DNA from: Microcoleus vaginatus_C
GTDB taxonomy: Bacteria > Cyanobacteriota > Cyanobacteriia > Cyanobacteriales > Microcoleaceae
Strand: one strand, 5' to 3'
Assembly: GCA_040004035.1 (NCBI GenBank)
Contig: JAMPLN010000007.1
Length of the DNA: 64,000 nt
The position numbers and the translations under genes are program-made. Shown here in pieces: positions 17,043 to 24,703 of the stretch (positions are counted from its first letter, which is position 1; each line of letters starts with the position of its first letter). The notes beneath the pieces are model-generated. The model saw only the letters and a program-made list of their open reading frames with translations, had not been told where the DNA came from and did no database searches.

Positions 17043-17190
17043 GATTTCCAATCTTCTACGCAAATTGACCAGACATAGCACGGATGTGCAGATATTTATT
17101 CACACAGCCGTCAACCAAGTTTTTTCTTTCTATAAAGCCAGTTTCTTTACCTAATTTCTGTGATTTATATATTTTACCCATTAAAAACCC

Positions 17191-20100
17191 ATGAAAACCG
17201 CCAAAAATATTCAAAAAAAGTCTAAATTCCTCTCAAAAGCCAGAATAAGCAAACTGACACTTGCTCTGCAAATAGTCTTAATAAATATTTACTTTTTGCA
17301 AGCCAAAGCCGAAGGTCAAACAATTGTTCCAGCGGCGGACGCAACAGGCACTACCGTCACTCCCGCAGCCCAAAACGGAACTCCTGGGCAGCCAACTCGC
17401 TTCGATATTCAAGGCGGACAATTATCGAGCGATCGACAAAATCTTTTCCACAGCTTTACAGAATTCGGCTTGTCGGAAAATCAGATTGCCAACTTTATAT
17501 CAAACCCCAACATTCGCAACATTTTAGCGGGCATAGGCGGCGGCAACCCCTCGATTATTAACGGCTTAATTCAAGTAACCGGCGGCAATTCTAACTTGTT
17601 TCTGATGAATCCATCCGGCATCATATTTGGCAACAGTGCCAGCTTAAACGTGCCGGCTTCTTTCACAGCAACCACCGCCACCGCTATTGGATTTGGTTCA
17701 AACTCATTTAACGCCAACGGTAGTAGCACTTACACATCTCTGACAGGCGCCCCCAATTCCTTTACTTTTGGAGCCGATCAGGCAGGGGCAATTATCAGCA
17801 CGGCAGACTTAGCAGTTAAGTCAGGGCAGAACTTAACCTTGCTCGGCGGCACCGTTGTCAGCACAGGCAGCCTTTCTGCCCCAAACGGTCAAATTACCGT
17901 AGCATCAGTCTCCGGGACAAATTTAGTGCGTGTCAGCCAGCGAGGCAATTTGCTGAGTTTGGAAATCGAGCCGCCCTCAGCGACTAGCAGCACTGAAACA
18001 TCCAGCACAGCTTCGACATTCTCGATCGCATCCTTGCCCGAACTGCTCACAGGCATCGGTGAAACGAACGCTACAGGCATCAGCGTCAATGCCAGCGGTG
18101 AAGTGGTACTCACGGCGTCTAACCGAGCCGTAGCTGCGGGGGACGTGGCACTAAAAGATGCAAACGCTGGGGCGATCGACATTCAAGCAGCCAACACCAT
18201 TGCAGTCAGCGGAAACCTGACAACTTCCCAAGGCGGCCCAATCGCCCTAGAAGCTAGTGGCGACATTAGCACTGCGGATCTCGACTCCCACTCTGACACC
18301 ACCGCAGGCGGCAACATCACCGTCACCAGCCGTACAGGAAAAGTAGAAACAGGCAATATCAACGCAAGCTCGATCGACAAAAACAGCAACGCCGGAGACG
18401 TTAGTATTGCAGCACCCTCAAGCAGCATTCAAACAGGGTTCATAGACGCCAACTCCGAGGAAAAACAAGGCGGCGAAGTCATCCTCAACGCCCGCAACGA
18501 CATCGAAGTAACCCATATCAACACCGAAGGCCGAACAGCCGGAGGAGATATTGACATTACAGCCGGCGGTAATTTCCGAGCTACAGGCACTTTCACAAAC
18601 GATAACCACTGCTTGTCGCAAGCTTGCAGCATTTCCGCATCCACTACTGTTAGCGCTAATGCTGGAGATATCACCATTCGCCACGGTGGCGAAGCCTCGA
18701 ACACTCCTTTCACCGTCGGGCCCGACTATAACAAACTCAACGGTACTGCTGGCAGCATTGCCACTGGGGGTCCAAAGAAGGAAAATGTGATTACACAGGG
18801 AAGTTATTTCAGCCCCACCCCTCAGATAGTACAGCCGACCCAAATTAACATTACGGCTTCTTCAGTATCGCCAGCACCGACACCAGCACCGACACCAGCA
18901 CCGACACCAGCACCGACACCAGCACCAACACCAGCACCGACACCAGCACCGACACCAGCACCGACACCAGCACCAGCACCAGCACCAGCACCAGCGCCAG
19001 CACCAGCACCAGCACCCGCACCAGCACCCGCGCCAGCACCAGCACCAGCACCAGCACCAGCACCAGCGCCCGCGCCAGCACCAGCACCAGCGCCCGCGCC
19101 CGCACCAACACCAGCGCCCGCGCCCGCACCGACACCAGCACCGACACCAGCGCCAGCACCAGCGCCAGCACCAGCACCCGCACCCGTGCCAGCACCCGCA
19201 CCCGCGCCCGCGCCCGCACCAGCACCCGCGCCCGCGCCCGCACCCGCGCCCGCGCCCGCACCCGCGCCCGTGCCCGCGCCCGCGCCAGCACCCGCGCCCG
19301 TGCCCGTGCCCGTGCCAGCACCAGCGCCGACTCCCCCACAAGTATTCCTACCAACTCCAGCGCCAGCGCCAGCGCCAGCACCAGCACCAGCGCCCGCGCC
19401 AGCACCAGCACCAGCACCAGCGCCAGCACCAGCACCAGCACCAGCACCAGCACCCGCGCCAGCACCAGCACCAGCACCAGCACCAGCACCCGCGCCAGCA
19501 CCCGCACCAGCACCAGCACCAGCACCAGCACCAGCGCCAGCGCCAGCACCAGCACCAGCGCCCGCGCCAGCACCAGCACCAGCGCCCGCGCCAGCACCCG
19601 CGCCCGCGCCAGCACCAGCACCAGCACCAGCGCCAGCACCGATCTCAAATTTGCCACCAGCACCAACGCCTGCGCCAGCACCAGTCTCAAATTTGCCACC
19701 AGCACCAACGCCTGCGCCAGCACCAGTCTCAAATTTGCCACCAGCACCAACGCCCGCGCCAGCGCCAGTCTCAAATTTGCCACCAGCACCAACGCCCGCG
19801 CCAGCGCCAGTCTCAAATTTGCCACCAGCACCGACAATTACTCAAAATCCAGCGCCAGTCTCAAATTTGCCACCAGCACCAACGCCCGCGCCAGCACCAG
19901 TCTCAAATTTGCCACCAGCACCAGCGCCCACGCCAGCGCCAGTCTCAAATTTGCCACCAGCACCGACGATTACTCAAAATCCAGCACCAGTCTCAAATTT
20001 GCCACCAGCACCGACAATTACTCAAAATCCAGTGGTTGCGCCTGCTGCTGCGCCGATAAATCTCGCACCGATACCGACACCGGAGCTCGCAGCCAACCAG

Positions 20101-21507
20101 CCACCCAGCACAAATCGTTTATTTTCGCCTAGCTTGCAAGAGCAAAACCAGATATCTAATTCGTTGCAACAGCGCATTTCACCTCCCGCATCTGCGAATC
20201 TTGACGCTTCCAATTTGCCAACTAACGTCGATGCCGTTATTTTTCCCGTGGAGGAGAGATTTACCAGGGAGTTTGCCGATTACCTAAATTTGCCATCAAC
20301 AAATGCGATCGCCACTCTAGAAGATGCCCAAAATACCCTTCGCAGCGTCCAACAAGCCACAGGCATCAAACCAGCTCTCATTTATATCAGCTTTGTACCC
20401 AGGGGTTCTACAGTCGATCGGCCTTACAGCAGTTCGTCCATCTTGCGCGTAGAACAGCAAATCCAAGCCTCTGACGAACTGGAAATGATGGTTATTACCC
20501 CGGAAGGTGCGCCCGTTCGCCAGCGCATCCCTGGAACCTCTCGCGCCCAGGTAATGGAAGCTGTTCGGAAATTTCGCGATGAACTGACTAATCCGGTAAA
20601 GCGCAACACTAAAAGTTATTTGCCCTTGGCTCAGCAACTCTACCAGTGGATGGTAGCGCCGCTCGAAGCAGAACTGCAAGCCAAAGGCATTGAGAATTTA
20701 TCTTTTATCTCAGATATGGGGTTGCGATCGATACCGATGGGTGCCCTGCACGACGGCAAAGGCTTTCTGGTAGAGCGTTACAGTGTTGGAGCGATGCCGA
20801 GTCTGAGTTTGACAGATACCAACGCCGCCAATTTCAAAAATACCCAAGTTCTGGCAATGGGGGCGTCGCAATTTTCAGAGATGAGTCCTTTGCCTGGGGT
20901 GGAAATAGAAGTATCGACAATCACCCCGCAGCAGTGGCCGGGCAAGTCTTTCTTGAACGAAGCTTTCACCCTGGCCAATTTGAAATCGCAGCGGCAGCAG
21001 CAGCCTTTTGGGATGATTCACTTGGCTACCCACGCCGAATTTCGATCGGGAGACCCCAGCCAATCCTTTATTCAGTTGTGGGATACTAAATTGCGTTTGG
21101 ATCAGTTGCGGCAAATGAATTGGCACAGTCCGCAAGTGGAAATGTTAGTTTTGAGTGCTTGCAGGACTGCTGTGGGCGATCGAGAGGCCGAGTTGGGCTT
21201 TGGCGGGTTAGCCGTGCAAGCCGGGGTTAAATCGGCTATGGCGACTCTTTGGTATGTCAGCGACGAGGGCAGTTTAGGATTGATGGCGGAGTTTTACGGG
21301 CAGTTAAAAACTGCTCCGATTAAAGCAGAAGCACTGCGGCAAGCGCAATTAGCGATGTTGCGGGGAGAAGTGCGAATTGAAGGGGGGATGCTGCACACTT
21401 CTGTTGGCAATCTGCCGTTACCCCCGGAATTGGCAAACACGGCGAGTCAGAATTTCTCTCATCCTTATTATTGGTCTGCTTTTAGAATGATTGGCAATCC
21501 TTGGTGA
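17191..21507 (+). CDS. TPS-haemagglutinin/(Pro-Ala)n/CHAT protein
   Basis: A 1438-residue secreted-type protein. Residues 1-40 form a long signal peptide (hydrophobic core KLTLALQIVLINIYFL, then AKA). Residues about 45-300 are a two-partner-secretion (TPS) haemagglutinin domain: NLFHSFTEFGL (85-95) and NPSGIIFG (140-147), the form of the NPNG(I) motif. A short beta-helix-like region (about 300-555) follows, then a Pro-Ala repeat (about 561-820) and a 14-residue VSNLPPAPTPAPAP repeat (to about 948). The C-terminus (about 1020-1438) is a CHAT domain, a caspase-like peptidase fold, with His1281 in HLATHAEF and Cys1324 in LVLSACRTAVGD. CHAT proteins are usually in the cytoplasm or in defence and death pathways; here it is joined to an export domain. 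No TpsB transporter gene is nearby. The target is unknown. Confidence 0.9.
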   Translation: MKTAKNIQKKSKFLSKARISKLTLALQIVLINIYFLQAKAEGQTIVPAADATGTTVTPAAQNGTPGQPTRFDIQGGQLSSDRQNLFHSFTEFGLSENQIANFISNPNIRNILAGIGGGNPSIINGLIQVTGGNSNLFLMNPSGIIFGNSASLNVPASFTATTATAIGFGSNSFNANGSSTYTSLTGAPNSFTFGADQAGAIISTADLAVKSGQNLTLLGGTVVSTGSLSAPNGQITVASVSGTNLVRVSQRGNLLSLEIEPPSATSSTETSSTASTFSIASLPELLTGIGETNATGISVNASGEVVLTASNRAVAAGDVALKDANAGAIDIQAANTIAVSGNLTTSQGGPIALEASGDISTADLDSHSDTTAGGNITVTSRTGKVETGNINASSIDKNSNAGDVSIAAPSSSIQTGFIDANSEEKQGGEVILNARNDIEVTHINTEGRTAGGDIDITAGGNFRATGTFTNDNHCLSQACSISASTTVSANAGDITIRHGGEASNTPFTVGPDYNKLNGTAGSIATGGPKKENVITQGSYFSPTPQIVQPTQINITASSVSPAPTPAPTPAPTPAPTPAPTPAPTPAPTPAPTPAPAPAPAPAPAPAPAPAPAPAPAPAPAPAPAPAPAPAPAPAPAPAPTPAPAPAPTPAPTPAPAPAPAPAPAPVPAPAPAPAPAPAPAPAPAPAPAPAPAPVPAPAPAPAPVPVPVPAPAPTPPQVFLPTPAPAPAPAPAPAPAPAPAPAPAPAPAPAPAPAPAPAPAPAPAPAPAPAPAPAPAPAPAPAPAPAPAPAPAPAPAPAPAPAPAPAPAPAPAPAPAPISNLPPAPTPAPAPVSNLPPAPTPAPAPVSNLPPAPTPAPAPVSNLPPAPTPAPAPVSNLPPAPTITQNPAPVSNLPPAPTPAPAPVSNLPPAPAPTPAPVSNLPPAPTITQNPAPVSNLPPAPTITQNPVVAPAAAPINLAPIPTPELAANQPPSTNRLFSPSLQEQNQISNSLQQRISPPASANLDASNLPTNVDAVIFPVEERFTREFADYLNLPSTNAIATLEDAQNTLRSVQQATGIKPALIYISFVPRGSTVDRPYSSSSILRVEQQIQASDELEMMVITPEGAPVRQRIPGTSRAQVMEAVRKFRDELTNPVKRNTKSYLPLAQQLYQWMVAPLEAELQAKGIENLSFISDMGLRSIPMGALHDGKGFLVERYSVGAMPSLSLTDTNAANFKNTQVLAMGASQFSEMSPLPGVEIEVSTITPQQWPGKSFLNEAFTLANLKSQRQQQPFGMIHLATHAEFRSGDPSQSFIQLWDTKLRLDQLRQMNWHSPQVEMLVLSACRTAVGDREAELGFGGLAVQAGVKSAMATLWYVSDEGSLGLMAEFYGQLKTAPIKAEALRQAQLAMLRGEVRIEGGMLHTSVGNLPLPPELANTASQNFSHPYYWSAFRMIGNPW
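18871..20033 (+). repeat. Pro-Ala hexanucleotide array and 42-base VSNLPPAPTPAPAP array
   Basis: From 18871 to about 19640 the DNA is made of hexamers CCAGCA, CCAGCG, CCCGCG, CCCGCA and CCGACA, all coding Pro-Ala or Pro-Thr. From about 19640 to 20033 a 42-base unit (CCAGTCTCAAATTTGCCACC plus CAGCACC..) repeats about eight times. Both are in frame. The opposite strand is open through this region only because the repeat lacks stops. Confidence 0.95.
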
Positions 21508-21651
21508 GTCGATCGCCCACTAGCACCTCAACAACCGCCAACCACTCATAATTGCCACAAAAATTCAAAATCCCAAACCCAAAACTGCCCAACCCCAGTA
21601 CGATCGATCTAGTTAGCAAAAATAAGTAAAAACACTACCGGAGTAATTTTT

Positions 21652-22722
21652 ATGGATCTGGTCGTACTCCAGAACTGGCTGGACAACATCTCCTTTGCCA
21701 TTTTGTTCTCAACAATGCTCATTTACTGGGTTGGCGCAGCATTCCCCGGCATTCCCTACCTGTCAGCCCTAGGCACCGCAGGAATGGCCGTCGCCAACCT
21801 ATCCATCGCCGCTTTACTCGGTTCTCGATGGATAGAAGCCGGCTACTTCCCCTTAAGCAATCTCTACGAATCCCTATTTTTCCTAGTTTGGGGAATCACT
21901 GCCATCCACCTAGTCGCGGAAAATATGAGCCGTTCCCGCTTAGTAGGAGTAGCCACATCCCCCGTAGCAATGGCAATATCCGCCTTTGCAGCCCTGACTC
22001 TGCCCACCACCATGCAATCTGCAGAGCCCCTAGTACCCGCCCTCAAATCCAACTGGCTGATGATGCACGTTAGCGTCATGATGCTCAGTTACTCAACTTT
22101 AATGGTAGGAGCGCTACTGGCGATCGCCTTTTTAATCGTCACCCGCGGCCAAAAAATCGAACTTACCGGTAGTTCCTTCGGCACCAACAGCAACCGCAAC
22201 GGCAACTACCGCCTCCAACGCCCTCAAAACCCCGAACCTCAAATTGCAGAAACCAGCGCCGACAGCGCATTAGCTTTCAGCGAACCCTCTTTCAACTCCA
22301 ACAATAACGGTTTGGGCACCACCGCAGTGCTCGAATTAGCCACCGTTCAAACCCCATCAACCGCCCCAACTCAAACCGCAGAACTTCTCTCGCCCCAGCG
22401 ATTGAATCTAGCAGAAACTCTTGATAACATTAGCTATCGCATCATCGGTTTAGGATTCCCCTTACTGACAGTTGGCATTATTGCCGGTGCGGTTTGGGCT
22501 AACGAAGCTTGGGGATCATACTGGAGTTGGGACCCGAAAGAAACTTGGGCGCTAATTACTTGGTTGGTATTTGCTGCCTACCTGCACGCCCGCATTACTC
22601 GTGGCTGGCAGGGAAGACGCCCAGCAATTTTAGCCGCCACAGGTTTTGTGGTAGTTTGGATTTGCTATCTAGGCGTTAATCTGTTAGGCAAAGGTTTGCA
22701 TTCCTACGGTTGGTTTTTCTAA
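21652..22722 (+). CDS. ccsA: c-type cytochrome biogenesis protein CcsA (ycf5; also annotated CcsB)
   Basis: System II haem-handling protein that, with Ccs1, delivers haem to apocytochromes on the lumenal side of the thylakoid or cytoplasmic membrane. The 356-residue product has about eight membrane helices and the tryptophan-rich haem site WGSYWSWDPKETWALITWL near 280-298, with the flanking conserved His in MMHVSVMML and in YLHARITRG. A non-conserved soluble loop (about 170-255) separates the two halves, longer than in plastid ycf5. Databases name cyanobacterial members CcsA or CcsB. The start ATG follows a GGAG stretch. No ccs1 is adjacent. Confidence 0.93.
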   Translation: MDLVVLQNWLDNISFAILFSTMLIYWVGAAFPGIPYLSALGTAGMAVANLSIAALLGSRWIEAGYFPLSNLYESLFFLVWGITAIHLVAENMSRSRLVGVATSPVAMAISAFAALTLPTTMQSAEPLVPALKSNWLMMHVSVMMLSYSTLMVGALLAIAFLIVTRGQKIELTGSSFGTNSNRNGNYRLQRPQNPEPQIAETSADSALAFSEPSFNSNNNGLGTTAVLELATVQTPSTAPTQTAELLSPQRLNLAETLDNISYRIIGLGFPLLTVGIIAGAVWANEAWGSYWSWDPKETWALITWLVFAAYLHARITRGWQGRRPAILAATGFVVVWICYLGVNLLGKGLHSYGWFF

Positions 22723-23004
22723 TTCCCGATCCACCAATGGGCCACAGAAGAACAGGATAAGTCAAAGAATCGGGATTAATATCATCTCCGGTTGTAGGGT
22801 GGGCAATTCCCACCTTACTCAACCAGCGAGATTCTAATAATTAACTCCCTCTTTCTTCTTCCCTTTTTTTACCCATCGCAAAGTCGAAGGGCCTTCTTCC
22901 TTCTTCTAACTTCGGTCTTCCTGACCTCTGTCTTTACATCCGTTGCATCCGTTACAAAATCCGTTGCCGAACTTCCTTCCTTCATTAAAATAAGGACAAT
23001 TAAT
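22723..23004. repeat. intergenic repeat of the AACGGATGT/GGAAGAAGG type
   Basis: Most of this gap is repeat: GTAGGGTGGGCAATTCCCACC (about 22796-22816) and, at about 22850-22985, CTTTCTTCTTCC runs with CATCCGTTGCATCCGTTAC and AAAATCCGTTGCCGAACTTC. The latter matches the segments within the GT-C gene and the SNF2 gene. The array ends 20-30 bases before the next start, leaving AAGGAC as ribosome site. Confidence 0.8.
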
Positions 23005-23430
23005 ATGGACGAATCGAAAATATTTCCCCAAGAAGACGATGTTGTGTCTGCCCCTACGAGCGCTTTGATGTATCAATGTACATTCAAAGTCAGCGAATTT
23101 ATGGCAATTATGCAGGCGAAATTGGTAGACGAAAAATTATTTTCAGACGGTCTGGATTGCGAGCTATTAAGTGCTGGCAAAGACTGGACAAAAGGAAAAC
23201 TTAGAATGCGTCTGGAGTTCATTCCGCTTGAATCTGAAATCAAAGAACAAAAAGCCCTCCCTGCCGCGGCCGAAAGATCAGACACCGTGCAAAACTACGC
23301 CGTAGATAGCTCAAATCAAACCGATATAGATGAGCCATTCAATCAATGTGACTCAACAGACATAAGTAATAATTTTCCTATTTCTAGGTATCCAGACCGC
23401 GACCCCCAAAGTATAGGAATGTGGAGCTAG
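23005..23430 (+). CDS. KGK domain protein
   Basis: A 141-residue protein carrying the cyanobacterial KGK domain, named for the motif seen here in DWTKGKLRMRLEFIP (about 68-82). The N-terminal part (about 1-60) has the family's D-D-V-V-S start and a LLSAGKDW lead into the motif. The C-terminal third (about 90-141) is polar, without predicted fold. The role of KGK proteins is unknown; they are common in filamentous cyanobacteria. The start ATG has AAGGAC 7 bases upstream. The neighbour tilS starts 127 bases downstream on the same strand. Confidence 0.8.
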   Translation: MDESKIFPQEDDVVSAPTSALMYQCTFKVSEFMAIMQAKLVDEKLFSDGLDCELLSAGKDWTKGKLRMRLEFIPLESEIKEQKALPAAAERSDTVQNYAVDSSNQTDIDEPFNQCDSTDISNNFPISRYPDRDPQSIGMWS

Positions 23431-23557
23431 GAAGGCAAAGACTGAGAGATTGGGAGAGGGGGATGCTTCCCCTTCTTTGCTCAAAATCCATCGGTTAAAT
23501 TCCGTACACGGCTCGTTGTCTAACTTCCTTATTTTTGCTTAATGAAAAACTGCTCTC

Positions 23558-24703
23558 ATGGCTGAATCTTCCAATTGGACGCACCTGCACGCTCAAGTTC
23601 ACAGGACGCTGCTGTACAGACAAATATTGCCATCTAATCAGCGCTTGCTAGTAGCAGTATCCGGCGGACAAGATTCTCTGTGTTTAGTTAAATTACTGCT
23701 AGATTTGCAGCCAAAATGGGGGTGGGATCTAGCGATTGTTCACTGCGATCATCGTTGGCGTTCTGACTCGCAAGCCTCGGCCAATCATGTAGAACAATTA
23801 GCTAAAAGCTGGGGAATATCCTACTATTTGGAAACAGCTTCGGACATCCCCAAAACAGAAGCAGCGGCCAGACAGTGGCGATATCAAGCTTTAACCGAAA
23901 TTGCGATCGCCCACAACTACCCCTACATTGTTACAGGCCACACAGCCAGCGATCGCGCCGAAACTCTCCTCTACAACCTGATTCGCGGCAGTGGCGCCGA
24001 CGGACTTTCTGCCCTCACCTGGACACGACCCCTGCTCGATTTTCGATTGCCGATTGCCGATTTTAGATTGGGGAATTCGGGCGAAAATCCCAACTCCCCA
24101 ATATCTGCCGATTTGAGATTGGGAAATCAGGAGGAAAATTCCCAATCTCAAATCCAAAATCTCAAATCTAAAATCTATTTAGTTCGTCCCTTGCTCGAAA
24201 TAACTCGATCGCAAACAGGTCAATTTTGTCAAGAGCAAAAACTACCAATTTGGGAAGATTCCACAAATCAAGACTTGCAATATAGTCGCAACCGCATTCG
24301 ATCGGAATTATTGCCTTATGTGGAAACTCATTTCAACCCAAAAGCCCAGCAAGCCCTAGCTCAAACAGCCGAACTCCTCCGCGCCGACGTAGAATATCTG
24401 GAACTTGCAGCCAGCGACTTGCTACAGCGAGCAATGTCTCCAATTGCAGACAGCCCGCAGGTGAATTTTCAACTTCCCGTCAAGTTAAATCGCCCGATTT
24501 TGCGGGAAGCACCCCTGGCATTGCAGCGACGGGCAATGCGGCAACTACTGCAACAAATATTGCCCTCGGCGCCGAGTTTTGAAAGTGTAGAAAAACTAAC
24601 CAGCTTAATCGTAGCGCCCAACCGATCGCAAACCGATCCATTTCCTGGAGGAGCGATCGGTCGAGTCGAACACCCTTCGATAATTTTAGATATTAAATTT
24701 TAA
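23558..24703 (+). CDS. tilS: tRNA(Ile)-lysidine synthetase TilS with repeat-derived insert
   Basis: TilS attaches lysine to C34 of tRNA-Ile(CAU), making it read AUA; the enzyme is essential. The 381-residue product has the PP-loop SGGQDSLCL (about 35-43), the HCDHRWR block, the AAARQWRYQAL and TGHTASDRAETLL segments, and WEDSTNQD and RNRIRSELLPY downstream. Between LTWTRPL and LVRPLLEITR (about 160-208) there is an extra stretch of about 45 residues, encoded by CAAAATCTAAAATCT- and GATTGGGGATTC-type repeats, which makes the protein longer than usual for cyanobacteria (about 330). The surrounding motifs are intact, so the insert seems tolerated. The stop overlaps the hmpF stop by 3 bases on the other strand. 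Confidence 0.93.
   Translation: MAESSNWTHLHAQVHRTLLYRQILPSNQRLLVAVSGGQDSLCLVKLLLDLQPKWGWDLAIVHCDHRWRSDSQASANHVEQLAKSWGISYYLETASDIPKTEAAARQWRYQALTEIAIAHNYPYIVTGHTASDRAETLLYNLIRGSGADGLSALTWTRPLLDFRLPIADFRLGNSGENPNSPISADLRLGNQEENSQSQIQNLKSKIYLVRPLLEITRSQTGQFCQEQKLPIWEDSTNQDLQYSRNRIRSELLPYVETHFNPKAQQALAQTAELLRADVEYLELAASDLLQRAMSPIADSPQVNFQLPVKLNRPILREAPLALQRRAMRQLLQQILPSAPSFESVEKLTSLIVAPNRSQTDPFPGGAIGRVEHPSIILDIKF
24037..24180 (+). repeat. heptamer repeat array inside tilS
   Basis: About 140 bases of GATTGCC, GATTTTAG, GATTGGG and, towards the end, CAAATCT/CAAAATCT units that match the intergenic heptamer arrays at 30551-30679, 48954-48999 and 62848-62996. The array keeps the reading frame. Confidence 0.85.

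Larger units (their letters stand above)
15970..17190. other. 1.2-kb repeat-rich intergenic region
   Basis: No protein gene is seen. It holds an inverted repeat (16144-16176), a run of ATTCTGA/ATTCAGA-type heptamers (about 16201-16250 and 16340-16385), more AACCGGG-type motifs (about 16537 and 16723), and a GC-balanced block (about 16760-17060) ending in an 8-base-stem hairpin. The last block looks like structured RNA or the end of a mobile element rather than random spacer. A promoter for the 1438-residue gene should lie near its right end. Confidence 0.6.

Noticed and set aside
18851..19837. Minus-strand 328-residue frame rich in Leu-Val-Ala
   Set aside because: It is the antisense reading of the Pro-Ala hexamer array, which lacks stops in several frames; no start context or family sign.
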